Of a stretch of DNA of 64,000 nucleotides, positions 8,094 to 16,422 are shown in pieces (within the stretch, counting starts at the first letter, position 1; the number at the start of each line of letters is the position of its first letter). Position numbers and translations under genes: made by a program. The stretch covers positions 1,178,001 to 1,242,000 of the forward strand of contig NZ_JAPEMC010000001.1 in assembly GCF_026343115.1 (NCBI RefSeq), in the 5' to 3' direction. The stretch is from Streptomyces sp. NBC_00102. GTDB lineage: Bacteria; Actinomycetota; Actinomycetes; Streptomycetales; Streptomycetaceae. The notes under the pieces were generated by a model. That model saw only the letters and a program-made list of their open reading frames with translations. It ran no database searches and was not told the origin of the DNA.

Positions 8094-9908
8094 ATGCCGT
8101 TGAACCGCAGGACGTTTCTGGGCCGTTCGGCTGCCGCGGGTGCGGGTGTCGCACTGGCGGGCGGAGTTGTCGCGGGAGAGGCCCAGGCCGCCGCACCCTC
8201 AAACCACGGGCACGGCGAGAGCCACGAGAAGCGGTACTCGTTCACCGTCATGGGCACGACGGACATGCACGGAAACGTCTTCAACTGGGACTACTTCACG
8301 GACAAGGAGTACGACGACGCCGCGCACAACGACGTCGGTCTGGCGAAGATCTCGACACTGGTGGACCAGATCCGCAAGGAGCGGGGGCGTGGCAACACGC
8401 TGCTGATCGACGCCGGTGACACGATCCAGGGCACCCAGCTTTCGTACTACTACGCGAAGATCGACCCGATCACCGCGAAGCGTGGTCCGGTGCACCCGAT
8501 GGCGCAGGCGATGAACGCGATCGGTTATGACGCGGCGGCGCTCGGGAATCACGAGTTCAATTACGGCATTCCCGTGCTGCGGAAGTTCGAGGAGCAGCTG
8601 GACTTCCCGCTGCTCGGTGCGAACGCGCTGGACGCGAAGACGCTGAAGCCGGCGTTCGCCCCGTATGTGATCAAGCATGTGCGGACGCCGCACGGCAGGG
8701 ACGTCCGGGTGGCGATCCTGGGTCTGACGAACCCGGGCATCGCGATCTGGGACAAGGCGAACGTGAGCGGGAAGATGGTGTTCCCGGGTCTTGAGGAGCA
8801 GGCGGCCCGCTGGGTGCCGAAGCTGCGTTCGATGGGTGCGGACGTCGTGATCGTCTCGGCGCACTCGGGCACGTCGGGCACGTCCTCGTACGGTGACCAG
8901 ATCCCGTACGTCGAGAACGCGGCCGGTCTGGTGGCGGAGCAGGTGCCGGGGATCGACGCGATCCTGGTGGGTCACGCGCACTCGGAGATCCCCGAGTACT
9001 TCGTGACGAACAAGGAGACGGGCAAGCAGGTCGTGCTCTCGGAGCCGGCGAAGTGGGGTCAGCGTCTGACGCTGTTCGACTTCGACCTGGTGTGGGAGAA
9101 GGGCCGCTGGGCGGTCGAGAAGGTCGGCGCCCAGGTGCTGAACTCCAACACGGTGGCCGAGGACAAGAAGATCACGCGGCTCCTGAAGGACGAGCACGCG
9201 AAGGTGGTGGCCTATGTGAACCAGGTCATCGGTACCTCGGTCGCGGCGATGACCACGGCGGACGCGCCGTGGAAGGACGAGCCGATCATCGACCTGATCA
9301 ACCACGTCCAGGCGGAGACGGTGAAGGCGGCGCTGGCGGGCGGGGAGTTCGCGTCGCTGCCGGTACTGTCGCAGGCGTCGTGCTTCTCGCGTACGGCCTC
9401 GATCCCGGCGGGCAACGTCACGATCAAGGACGCGGCGGGCCTGTACCCGTTCGAGAACACGCTGGAGGCGCGGGTCGTGACGGGTGCCCAGGTGAAGGAC
9501 TACCTGGAGTTCTCGGCCCGGTACTACGTGCAGACGGCGGCGGGTGCCGCGGTGGACACCTCGAAGCTGACGAACGCGAACAGCACGCCGGACTACAACT
9601 ACGACGCGCTGTCGGGCGTGACGTACGACATCGACATCGCGCAGCCCGCGGGCTCGCGGATCGTCGGGCTGTCGTTCGAGGGTGCGCCGATCGACCCGGC
9701 GGCGAAGTTCGTGCTGGCGGTGAACAACTACCGGGCGAGCGGCGGTGGCAACTTCCCGCACGTCCCGGCCGCGCAGCAGGTGTGGGCGAACTCGGACGAG
9801 ATCCGGAACACGATCATCGCGTGGGTGACGGCGAAGGGTGAGGTCGACCCGGCGGAGTTCGCGACGGTGGGCTGGCGTCTGACGCGGGACGGCGTGCCGG
9901 TCTTCTAG
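8094..9908 (+). CDS. Tat-exported 5'-nucleotidase / 2',3'-cyclic phosphodiesterase family protein (UshA-like)
   Basis: Probable extracellular metallophosphoesterase releasing phosphate from nucleotides. The N-terminus is a Tat signal (NRRTFLGRSAAAGAG, then an Ala-rich stretch, likely cut after AQA near residue 30). The calcineurin-like domain shows metal ligands in TTDMHGNVFN, DAGDTIQGT, LGNHEFNYG and VGHAHSEIPE. The 5'-nucleotidase C-terminal domain has the substrate-binding region NNYRASGGGNFP. I chose ATG 8094, which has GAGGAG at 8079-8084; the upstream GTG 8073 lacks one. It is 604 residues, normal for the family. Single gene followed by a hairpin. Phosphate control is likely from family knowledge, but I could not see a good PHO box. 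Confidence 0.9.
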   Translation: MPLNRRTFLGRSAAAGAGVALAGGVVAGEAQAAAPSNHGHGESHEKRYSFTVMGTTDMHGNVFNWDYFTDKEYDDAAHNDVGLAKISTLVDQIRKERGRGNTLLIDAGDTIQGTQLSYYYAKIDPITAKRGPVHPMAQAMNAIGYDAAALGNHEFNYGIPVLRKFEEQLDFPLLGANALDAKTLKPAFAPYVIKHVRTPHGRDVRVAILGLTNPGIAIWDKANVSGKMVFPGLEEQAARWVPKLRSMGADVVIVSAHSGTSGTSSYGDQIPYVENAAGLVAEQVPGIDAILVGHAHSEIPEYFVTNKETGKQVVLSEPAKWGQRLTLFDFDLVWEKGRWAVEKVGAQVLNSNTVAEDKKITRLLKDEHAKVVAYVNQVIGTSVAAMTTADAPWKDEPIIDLINHVQAETVKAALAGGEFASLPVLSQASCFSRTASIPAGNVTIKDAAGLYPFENTLEARVVTGAQVKDYLEFSARYYVQTAAGAAVDTSKLTNANSTPDYNYDALSGVTYDIDIAQPAGSRIVGLSFEGAPIDPAAKFVLAVNNYRASGGGNFPHVPAAQQVWANSDEIRNTIIAWVTAKGEVDPAEFATVGWRLTRDGVPVF

Positions 9909-9956
9909 TACCTGTTCCTCCAAGGGGCTTTCGGTACGCGTCCGCGTACGTGTGTG

Positions 9957-9997
9957 GGGCGGTCGCTCCGGCTTTCGGGCCGGGGTGGCCGCCCTTT
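9957..9997. terminator. Terminator hairpin downstream of the nucleotidase gene
   Basis: Interrupted stem: GGGCGG (9957-9962) pairs with CCGCCC (9989-9994), and inside it CCGGC pairs with GCCGG around TTTCGG. TTT follows on the plus strand. It lies between two convergent genes. Confidence 0.7.
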
Positions 9998-10026
9998 CGC
10001 GTGGGTGGGCGTGGTGGGGCGGGGCG

Positions 10027-11487
10027 TCAGGTGTTCTGTCGCAGGGGGACGGGGCGTGGGTTCTGCGGGGGGACGGCGGGGTGGGGGGTGAGGCCGAAGG
10101 TGGTGAAGGCGGTGCGGTCGGGGAGGGGGTAGGGGGTGGTGCCGGTGAGGTGGTTGAGGATGGTGGCGCTCCGGTGGGCGGCGAGGCCGAGGTCGGGGGC
10201 GCCGACGCCGTGGGTGTGGCGTTCGGCGTTCTGGACGTAGATGTTGCCGGTGACGGCGGGATCGAGTTCGAGGCGGTGGTGGAGGTCGACCCGGGGGCGG
10301 CCCGCGGTGTCGCGGCGGATGTGGGGGGCGAGGGCGGTGAGGAGGGTGTCGAGGGGACGTTCGCGGTAGCCGGTGGCGAGGACGACGGCGTCGGTGGTGT
10401 GGCGGGTGCGGGTGCCCTGCTCGATGTGTTCGAGGTGGAGTTCGAGGCGGTTCCCGGCGAGGCGGCCGGCGGTGCGTACCCGGACGCCGGGGGTGAGGGT
10501 GGCGTCGGGCCAGCCGCCGTGGAGGGTGCGCCGGTAGAGCTCGTCGTGGATGGCGGCGATGGTGTCGGTGTCGATGCCCTTGTGGAGTTGCCATTGCCGG
10601 GTGACGAGGTGGTCGCGGGTCTCTTCGGGCAGTCCGTGGAAGTAGCGGGTGTAGTCGGGGGTGAAGTGTTCGAGGCCGAGTTTGGAGTATTCCATCGGGG
10701 CGAACGCGGGTGTGCGGGCGAGCCAGTGGAGTTGTTCGCGGCCGTGGGGGCGGGCGCGGAGCAGGTCGAGGAAGATCTCGGCTCCGGACTGTCCTGAGCC
10801 GATGACGGTGATGTGTCCGGCGGTGAGGAGTTCCTCGCGGTGGTCGAGGTAGGTGCCGGAGTGGATGACGGGGAGGTCCTCGGCGGCGGCGAGGGGCTGG
10901 AGCGGGGCGGGGACGTGGGGTTCGGTGCCGATGCCGAGAGCGATGTGGCGGGTGTGGGCGCGGCCGAGGGCTTCGGCTTCGCCGTCGGCGTCGAGTTGGG
11001 TGAAGTCGACTTCGTAGAGGGCGCGTTCGGTGTTCCAGCGGATGGCGTCGACCTGGTGGCCGAAGTGGAGTCCGGGGAGTTGTCGGCTGACCCAGCGGCA
11101 GTAGGCGTCGTATTCGGCTCGTTGGATGTGGAAGCGCTCGGCGAAGTAGAAGGGGTAGAGGCGGTCGCGGGTGCGGAGGTAGTTGAGGAAGGTCCAGGGG
11201 CTGGTGGGGTCGGCGAGGGTGACGAGGTCGGCGAGGAAAGGGACCTGGAGGGTGGCGCCGTCGATGAGGAGGCCGGGGTGCCAGTGGAAGGCGGGGCGTT
11301 GTTCGTAGAAGGCGGTGTTCAGCGGGGCTTGTGGCACATGGAGGGCTTGCGGGTCGTGGGGGGCTTGCGGGTCGTGGGGTCGGCGGACGTCGTGGGCGAG
11401 GGCGGCGAGGGAGAGGTTGAAGGGGCCGATGCCGATGCCGATGAGGTCGTGGGGCTGGTCGGCGGTGGGGGTGGGACGGTCGGTCAT
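10027..11487 (-). CDS. L-lysine/cadaverine N-hydroxylase (siderophore-type FAD monooxygenase, DesB-like)
   Basis: Flavin-dependent N-hydroxylase of the SidA/IucD/PvdA type; in desferrioxamine synthesis DesB hydroxylates cadaverine. The 486-residue protein has FAD-binding GIGIGPFNLSLAALAHD at the start, NADPH-binding VIGSGQSGAEIFLDLL in the middle and the family hallmark VVLATGYRERPLD near the end. ATG overlaps the desA-like stop (ATGA), so translation is coupled. A proline/histidine insert after residue ~28 contains an exact two-copy 18-bp repeat, placed where homologues normally run straight from the FAD loop to the YEQ strand. No desC or desD follows: the next gene is a convergent nucleotidase. 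A desferrioxamine role is therefore not established. Confidence 0.85.
   Translation of the reverse strand: MTDRPTPTADQPHDLIGIGIGPFNLSLAALAHDVRRPHDPQAPHDPQALHVPQAPLNTAFYEQRPAFHWHPGLLIDGATLQVPFLADLVTLADPTSPWTFLNYLRTRDRLYPFYFAERFHIQRAEYDAYCRWVSRQLPGLHFGHQVDAIRWNTERALYEVDFTQLDADGEAEALGRAHTRHIALGIGTEPHVPAPLQPLAAAEDLPVIHSGTYLDHREELLTAGHITVIGSGQSGAEIFLDLLRARPHGREQLHWLARTPAFAPMEYSKLGLEHFTPDYTRYFHGLPEETRDHLVTRQWQLHKGIDTDTIAAIHDELYRRTLHGGWPDATLTPGVRVRTAGRLAGNRLELHLEHIEQGTRTRHTTDAVVLATGYRERPLDTLLTALAPHIRRDTAGRPRVDLHHRLELDPAVTGNIYVQNAERHTHGVGAPDLGLAAHRSATILNHLTGTTPYPLPDRTAFTTFGLTPHPAVPPQNPRPVPLRQNT
11344..11379. repeat. 18-bp tandem repeat (2 exact copies) inside the lysine hydroxylase gene
   Basis: Two identical 18-bp units, 11344-11361 and 11362-11379, plus a decayed third copy on the 11340 side. 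In frame they encode HDPQAP-type hexapeptides in an N-terminal loop of the flavoprotein. Copy-number change would keep the frame. Confidence 0.85.
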
Positions 11488-12974
11488 CGGTGGGTGGAGC
11501 CTTCCGTGAGTTCGGTGTCGGGGAGGGTGAAGTGGGCGCGGTGGGTGGCGTGCGCGTGGCCGGTGACGTGCGCGTGGCCGGTGACGTGCGCGTGGCCGGT
11601 GACGTGCGCGTGGCTGGTGACGTGGGCGAGGAGAGTGGTGAGGTCGGCGGGGGTGGTGCCGGGGTTGAGCAGGGTGGCTTTGAGCCAGAGCCTGCCGTCG
11701 GCGTGGGCGCGGCCGAGTACGGCGTGGCCCCGGTCGAGGAGGGTGCGGCGGAGGGTGGCGACGGTGTGGTCGTCGGCGTCGGTGGGGCGGAAGAGGACGG
11801 TGCTGATGGTGGGGGGTGCGTGGAGTTCGAGGCCGGGGGTGCGGGTGATGAGGGTGGCCAGGTGGTGGGCGGCGGCGACGGTCCGGTCGATGAGGTCGGC
11901 GAGTCCGTCGCGGCCGAGGGCCTGGAGGGTGACGGCGATCTTGAGGGCGTCGGGGCGTCGGGTGGTGCGCAGGGAGCGGCCGAGGGTGTCGGGGATGCCG
12001 GCTTCGGTGTCGTCGTCGGCGTTGAGGTAGGGGGCGAGGTGGTGGAGGGGTGAGAGGTGGTGGTGGCCGGGGACGGCGAGGATGCCGGCGGGGGCGGGCT
12101 GCCAGCCGAGTTTGTGGAGGTCGAGGGTGACGCTGTGGGCACGGTGGATGCCCTGGATCTTGGTGCGGTGGGTGGGGCTGAAGAGGAGGGTTCCGCCGTA
12201 GGCGGCGTCGATGTGGAGTTCGGCGCCGTGGGTGTCGCAGAGGTCGGCGATCTCGGTGAGGGGGTCGATGGCTCCGGTGTCGGTGGTGCCGGCCGTGGCG
12301 GTGACGAGGTGGGGGCCGGGGGTGGTGGTGAGGGCGTGGTGGAGGGCTGCGGGGTCCATGACGCCGGTGGGCGTGGGGAGGACGTGGGGTGCGGGGAGGC
12401 CGAGGAGCCAGGCGGCGCGGGTGATGCTGTGGTGGGCGTTGGCACCGTGGATGGTCCGTACGGGGCCGTGGCGTTCGCGGGCGAGGAGGAGGGCGAGTTG
12501 GTTGGCTTCGGTGCCGCCGGTGGTGATGACGGCGTCGGGGCGGGGGTGGTGGGGGTAGATCTCGCGGGCGAGCGTGGCGGTGAGTTCGGCTTCGAGGGTG
12601 GTGGCGGCGGGGGCCTGGTCCCAGGAGTCCATGGAGGGGTTGAGGGCCGAGGCGGCGAGGTCGGCGGCTGCGGCGAGGGCGAGGGGCGGGGTGTGGAGGT
12701 GGGCGGCGCAGTGGGGGTGTGCGGGGTCGGCGGCGCCTTCGGCGAGTGCGGTGACGAGGGTGCGCAGGGCGTGGTGGGCGCCGGTGCCTTCGTCGGGGAG
12801 GAGGGGGCCGACGGCGTGGCGGGTGCGGGCGGTCGTGGTGGTGGGGCCGCCGGCGGGGAGGGGACCGTCGCGGCGGGCGGCGCCTTCGTGGAGGGCGGCG
12901 AGGACGGTGTCGAGCAGGGGGCGGAGGTGGTCGGGGCCCGCGGTGCCGCCGGAGAGGGGTGGGGTGGGGGACAT
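11484..12974 (-). CDS. PLP-dependent lysine/ornithine-type decarboxylase (group II, DesA-like)
   Basis: Pyridoxal-phosphate decarboxylase of the group II family; DesA converts lysine to cadaverine for desferrioxamine. Of 496 residues, the PLP Lys lies in LDLHKLGWQP, with conserved HIDAAYGG and VTTGGTEANQLAL-like cofactor contacts upstream (VITTGGTEANQ). I chose ATG 12974 because AAAGGAC sits at proper spacing just upstream. The C-terminus is unusual: four 18-bp repeats encode a histidine-rich tail of HVTGHA units with about ten His in thirty residues, absent from typical group II decarboxylases. The pair with the hydroxylase is transcribed together. I saw no iron box upstream. Confidence 0.87.
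   Translation of the reverse strand: MSPTPPLSGGTAGPDHLRPLLDTVLAALHEGAARRDGPLPAGGPTTTTARTRHAVGPLLPDEGTGAHHALRTLVTALAEGAADPAHPHCAAHLHTPPLALAAAADLAASALNPSMDSWDQAPAATTLEAELTATLAREIYPHHPRPDAVITTGGTEANQLALLLARERHGPVRTIHGANAHHSITRAAWLLGLPAPHVLPTPTGVMDPAALHHALTTTPGPHLVTATAGTTDTGAIDPLTEIADLCDTHGAELHIDAAYGGTLLFSPTHRTKIQGIHRAHSVTLDLHKLGWQPAPAGILAVPGHHHLSPLHHLAPYLNADDDTEAGIPDTLGRSLRTTRRPDALKIAVTLQALGRDGLADLIDRTVAAAHHLATLITRTPGLELHAPPTISTVLFRPTDADDHTVATLRRTLLDRGHAVLGRAHADGRLWLKATLLNPGTTPADLTTLLAHVTSHAHVTGHAHVTGHAHVTGHAHATHRAHFTLPDTELTEGSTHR
11551..11622. repeat. 18-bp tandem repeat (4 copies) encoding a His-rich tail
   Basis: Four 18-bp units start at 11551, 11569, 11587 and 11605; the first three are identical and the last differs by one base. 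They encode repeated HVTGHA in the C-terminus of the lysine decarboxylase. Degenerate copies may extend on both sides. Confidence 0.9.
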
Positions 12975-13322
12975 GGGTGTGGGCTGTCCTTTCGGTGGTG
13001 GGGTGGTGGTGGACGTGCGGGCGTCTCTTTGTTCGGGTTGCGGCAGGGCCGTCCGGTCCAACGATGCCGACCCTAGAGGGGTATGGGCGTGTGTCGCGGC
13101 GCACGCGTACGTATTACCCATCCCTGTACGGGAGTTCGAGTTGGACGGGCGCATGCGGAAGGGGTGGCGGGCTTGCGCAGGGCGCTACCCGCCGCACCCG
13201 ACCGGCCCCTGCTGCGGCATGGTTCGGAGCGCGTCCGGATACGGCCGCGCCCGGCGCCCCTCGGGTGGAGGGGCGCCGGGCGCGGGTGGCGGCGGAGGCC
13301 GGCGGGCCTGCCGCCGGGTGGG
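12975..13322. other. Intergenic region upstream of the desA-like gene
   Basis: 348 bp between two minus-strand genes. It holds the leader and promoter of the decarboxylase-hydroxylase pair (12975 to about 13200) and the aminopeptidase terminator. I searched for the DmdR/IdeR iron box (TTAGGTTAGGCTCACCTAA) on both strands and saw nothing close. Confidence 0.5.
13246..13284. terminator. Terminator of the aminopeptidase N gene
   Basis: A perfect 15-bp stem, 13246-13260 with 13270-13284, around a 9-nt loop, 39 bp beyond the pepN stop on the minus strand. Confidence 0.8.
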
Positions 13323-15818
13323 TCAGTGGGCGTCGCGTACGGCCAGTGCGCGGCGCAGGTCGTCGAGTTCGTCGACGAGCTTGCGCCGGAGGGCGGGGGT
13401 GAGGGTGGGGTCTTCGAGGGCGCTGGTGCCCCGTGCGAGCGAGTCGGCGTCGACGTCGTACGCGGGGAAGGCGGACCGGCCGGCGGCGGTGGCGATGGCG
13501 GGGCCCCGGCGGGCGGCGAGGGCCGCCGCGTCGGGGTAGTAGCGAGCGACGTACTCGCGGGTGAGCGCCGCCTGTTCGGGCTGCCAGAAGCCCTGGGCGG
13601 TGGCGGTGAAGAGGTAGTTGGACAGGGTGTCGTCGTGGAACAGGGACTGCCAGGCGGCGGCCTTGGCCTCCGGGTCGGGCAGGGCGGCGCGGCAGCGGGC
13701 GGCGCCTTCCTGGCCTGTGGCGCTGGGGTCCAGGGTGAGTTCGGCGGCGATGGCGGCCTCGTCGGTGGCGCCGAGGACGGCGAGGCGGGTGAGGACGCGC
13801 CAGCGCAGTTCGGGGTCGAGTTCGGGGCCGCCGGGCGCGGTGCCGTCGGCGAGCCACTCCCGGAGGGTGTCGGGCTGGGGGGCGGCGTCGATGAGGTGGC
13901 GTACGGCGACGAGGCGCAGGCCGGGGTTGCTGCCGTCCTCGGTGCGGCGGAGGAGGTCGCGGCAGAGGTCGGTGAGGGTGGCGAGCGCGGCGGGGCGTTC
14001 CTCGGGGGTGAGGTAGCGGTCGGTGACGAGGGCGGCGAAGCCGAGGACGCCCTGGACGAGGGCGAGGTCGGTCTCGTGCGGGAGGTGGGTGCGGGCGAGG
14101 GCGAGGTGGGCGGTGGGGTGGAGGTCGCCGTCACGGACCATGTCGCGGGCGGTGTTCCAGATGACGGCGCGGGTGAGCGGGTCGGGGATGCCGGAGAGGC
14201 CGTGTTCGACGGCCGTCCAGGACTCGGCGTCGAACCGGACCTTGGCGTAGGTGAGGTCCTGGTCGTTGGGGACGACGAGGACGGGGCGCCGGCCGGGGAG
14301 GGTGAGGGGTTCGCCGGTGCCGGGGACGTCGGTCTCGACGCGGTCGCGCAGGACGAGCCGGTCGGGGCCGGTGCCGAGTTCGTGGTCGTAGAGGCCGACG
14401 GCGATGCGGTGGGGGCTGCTGCCTCGGTGGTCGACGGTGAGGGTCCACTGGTTGCCGAGGTCTTCGACGTGGGCGGTGAGGGTGTCGGGGCCGGTGGTGC
14501 GCAGCCAGGTGTCGGCCCAGCCGTGGACGTCGCGGTCGGTGGCGGAGGCGAGGTTGTCGATGAAGTCGGCGAGGCCGGCGTTGGCGAACTTGTGACGGGC
14601 GAAGTGGGCGTTGACGCCGGCCAGGAAGTCCTTCTCGCCGATCCAGGCGACGAGTTGGCGGAGGGCGGAGGCGCCCTTGGCGTAGGAGATGCCGTCGAAG
14701 TTGACGAGCGCGGAGGCGGTGTCGGGGACGGCGGCGGGGTCGGGGGCGACCGGGTGGGTGGAGGGGCGCTGGTCGGCGTCGTATCCCCAGCCCTTGCGGG
14801 CGACGCCGAAGTCGACCCAGGTGTCGGTGAAGCGGGTGGCTTCGGCGATGGTCTGGTAGCCCATGTACTCGGCGAAGGACTCGTTGAGCCAGATGTCGTC
14901 CCACCAGCGGAGGGTGACGAGGTCGCCGAACCACATGTGGGCCATCTCGTGGGAGATGACCATGGCGCGGGTCTGGCGTTCGGTGTCGGTGACGGCGGAG
15001 CGGTAGACGAACTCGTCGCGGAAGGTGACGAGTCCGGGGTTCTCCATGGCGCCGGCGTTGAACTCGGGTACGAACGCCTGGTCGTACGAGTCGAACGGGT
15101 AGGGCTCGTCGAACTTCTCGTGGTAGCGGTCGAAGCAGGCGCGGGTGATGTCGAGGATCTCGTCGGCGTCGGCGTCGAGGTGGGGGGCGAGCGAGCGGCG
15201 GCAGTGGATGCCGAAGGGGATGCCGGCGTGCTCGGTGGTGACGGAGTGCCAGGGGCCGGCGGCGACGGCGACGAGGTAGGTGGAGATGAGGGGCGTGGGG
15301 GCGATGGTCCAGCGGCCGTCGCCGGTGTGGGTGGCGATGCCGTTGCCGAGGACGTTCCAGCCCTCGGGGGCGGTGACGGCGAGTTCGAAGACGGCCTTCA
15401 GGTCGGGCTGGTCGAAGGCGGCGAAGACGCGCTGCACGTCGTCGAGGAAGAGCTGGGTGTAGACGTAGCTCTCGCCGTCGGTGGGGTCGGTGAAGCGGTG
15501 CATGCCTTCGCCGGTGCGCGAGTAGCGCATGGTGGCGTCGACCCGGAGCTCGTGGGGGCCGGCCGTCAGCCCGGTGAGGGGGTAGCGGTCGTCGGCGAGG
15601 AGGGCGGGGTCGAGCGGCTGTCCGTCGAGGCTGAGCGAGCGCAGCGCGGCGGGCTTGACCTCGACGAACGTGTCGGTGGTGGTTCGTGCGGTGAACCGGA
15701 TGACGGTGCGGGACCCGAAGGTCTCGTCGCCGGTGGTGAGGTCGAGGTCGACCGTGTATCGCTGGACATCGATGGCGGTGGCTCGGGTCTGCGCTTCGTC
15801 GCGCGTCAGTACGGACAT
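13323..15818 (-). CDS. pepN: Aminopeptidase N (M1 family zinc metallopeptidase)
   Basis: Cytoplasmic exopeptidase removing N-terminal amino acids from peptides. The 831-residue protein has the substrate-binding GAMEN motif (NAGAMENPGLVTF, near residue 255) and the zinc site HEMAHMWFGD followed by NESFAEY, giving two His and a downstream Glu. The ERAP1-like C-terminal domain is complete, and the length is typical for actinobacterial PepN. ATG start. A strong hairpin follows, and 120 bp separate it from the chorismate mutase gene on the same strand, so the two are probably transcribed independently. Confidence 0.96.
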   Translation of the reverse strand: MSVLTRDEAQTRATAIDVQRYTVDLDLTTGDETFGSRTVIRFTARTTTDTFVEVKPAALRSLSLDGQPLDPALLADDRYPLTGLTAGPHELRVDATMRYSRTGEGMHRFTDPTDGESYVYTQLFLDDVQRVFAAFDQPDLKAVFELAVTAPEGWNVLGNGIATHTGDGRWTIAPTPLISTYLVAVAAGPWHSVTTEHAGIPFGIHCRRSLAPHLDADADEILDITRACFDRYHEKFDEPYPFDSYDQAFVPEFNAGAMENPGLVTFRDEFVYRSAVTDTERQTRAMVISHEMAHMWFGDLVTLRWWDDIWLNESFAEYMGYQTIAEATRFTDTWVDFGVARKGWGYDADQRPSTHPVAPDPAAVPDTASALVNFDGISYAKGASALRQLVAWIGEKDFLAGVNAHFARHKFANAGLADFIDNLASATDRDVHGWADTWLRTTGPDTLTAHVEDLGNQWTLTVDHRGSSPHRIAVGLYDHELGTGPDRLVLRDRVETDVPGTGEPLTLPGRRPVLVVPNDQDLTYAKVRFDAESWTAVEHGLSGIPDPLTRAVIWNTARDMVRDGDLHPTAHLALARTHLPHETDLALVQGVLGFAALVTDRYLTPEERPAALATLTDLCRDLLRRTEDGSNPGLRLVAVRHLIDAAPQPDTLREWLADGTAPGGPELDPELRWRVLTRLAVLGATDEAAIAAELTLDPSATGQEGAARCRAALPDPEAKAAAWQSLFHDDTLSNYLFTATAQGFWQPEQAALTREYVARYYPDAAALAARRGPAIATAAGRSAFPAYDVDADSLARGTSALEDPTLTPALRRKLVDELDDLRRALAVRDAH

Positions 15819-15939
15819 CGTTCCATGCTGCCGTACGGCTCCGCGGGCGTGCGACGGGGTTCTCCGGTGGGGGCGCGGGTGCCCGCGCGGGAGCGGGCGG
15901 CTCTTCGGTGGGGGCCGCCCGTTCCCCGCGGAGGAACCG

Positions 15940-16287
15940 TCAGGCGCCGGTCGGTGCGTCGCCCTCCGCCGTCCGGTCGCCGCCGGTCGTCTCCTCGGCG
16001 ATCCGCTCGTGGTGGCGGATCACCTCGGCGACGATGAAGTTGAGGAGCTTCTCCGCGAAGGCCGGGTCGAGCTTGGCGCTTCCGGCGAGCTGGCGGAGCC
16101 GCTCGATCTGCCGGGCCTCGCGCGCCGGGTCGGCGGGCGGGAGCTGGTGGGCGGCCTTCAGGTGGCCCACCTGCTGGGTGGCCTTGAACCGTTCGGCGAG
16201 CATGTGGACAACGGCGGCGTCGATGTTGTCGATGCTCTCGCGCAGCCGGTTCAGTTCCGCGCGTACGGACGGATCGATGTCGTTCAT
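15940..16287 (-). CDS. Chorismate mutase, AroQ type
   Basis: Small all-helical enzyme rearranging chorismate to prephenate for Phe and Tyr synthesis. The 115-residue protein has the AroQ pattern: the first helix with the catalytic Arg (LNRLRESIDNIDAAVVHML), a Lys in the ERFKATQQVGHLK segment, and the C-terminal ARQIERLR...LLNFIVAEVI region. The last twenty residues are acidic and variable. The start at ATG 16287 is chosen by homology; longer minus-strand reading upstream does not look like protein. The RBS is weak. It stands apart from other aromatic genes, though trp genes lie 28 kb away. Confidence 0.88.
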   Translation of the reverse strand: MNDIDPSVRAELNRLRESIDNIDAAVVHMLAERFKATQQVGHLKAAHQLPPADPAREARQIERLRQLAGSAKLDPAFAEKLLNFIVAEVIRHHERIAEETTGGDRTAEGDAPTGA

Positions 16288-16422
16288 GGTGGACGAGCTT
16301 AAACGTTGCGCGCGGGTCGTCGGCCGCCGGTGGGTGATCCCGGTCCGGAACCCCGGTGCGCGGCCCCGTGAACCACCCCGCGCGGGCCGATCGTCACATG
16401 ACCCGACCGCGCGCACCGTACC

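Noticed and set aside
10027-13104. One 1025-codon minus-strand frame as a fused decarboxylase-hydroxylase
   Set aside because: The upstream part of this frame is Pro/Arg/His noise overlapping the real desA-like gene in another frame; the hydroxylase starts at its own ATG 11487.
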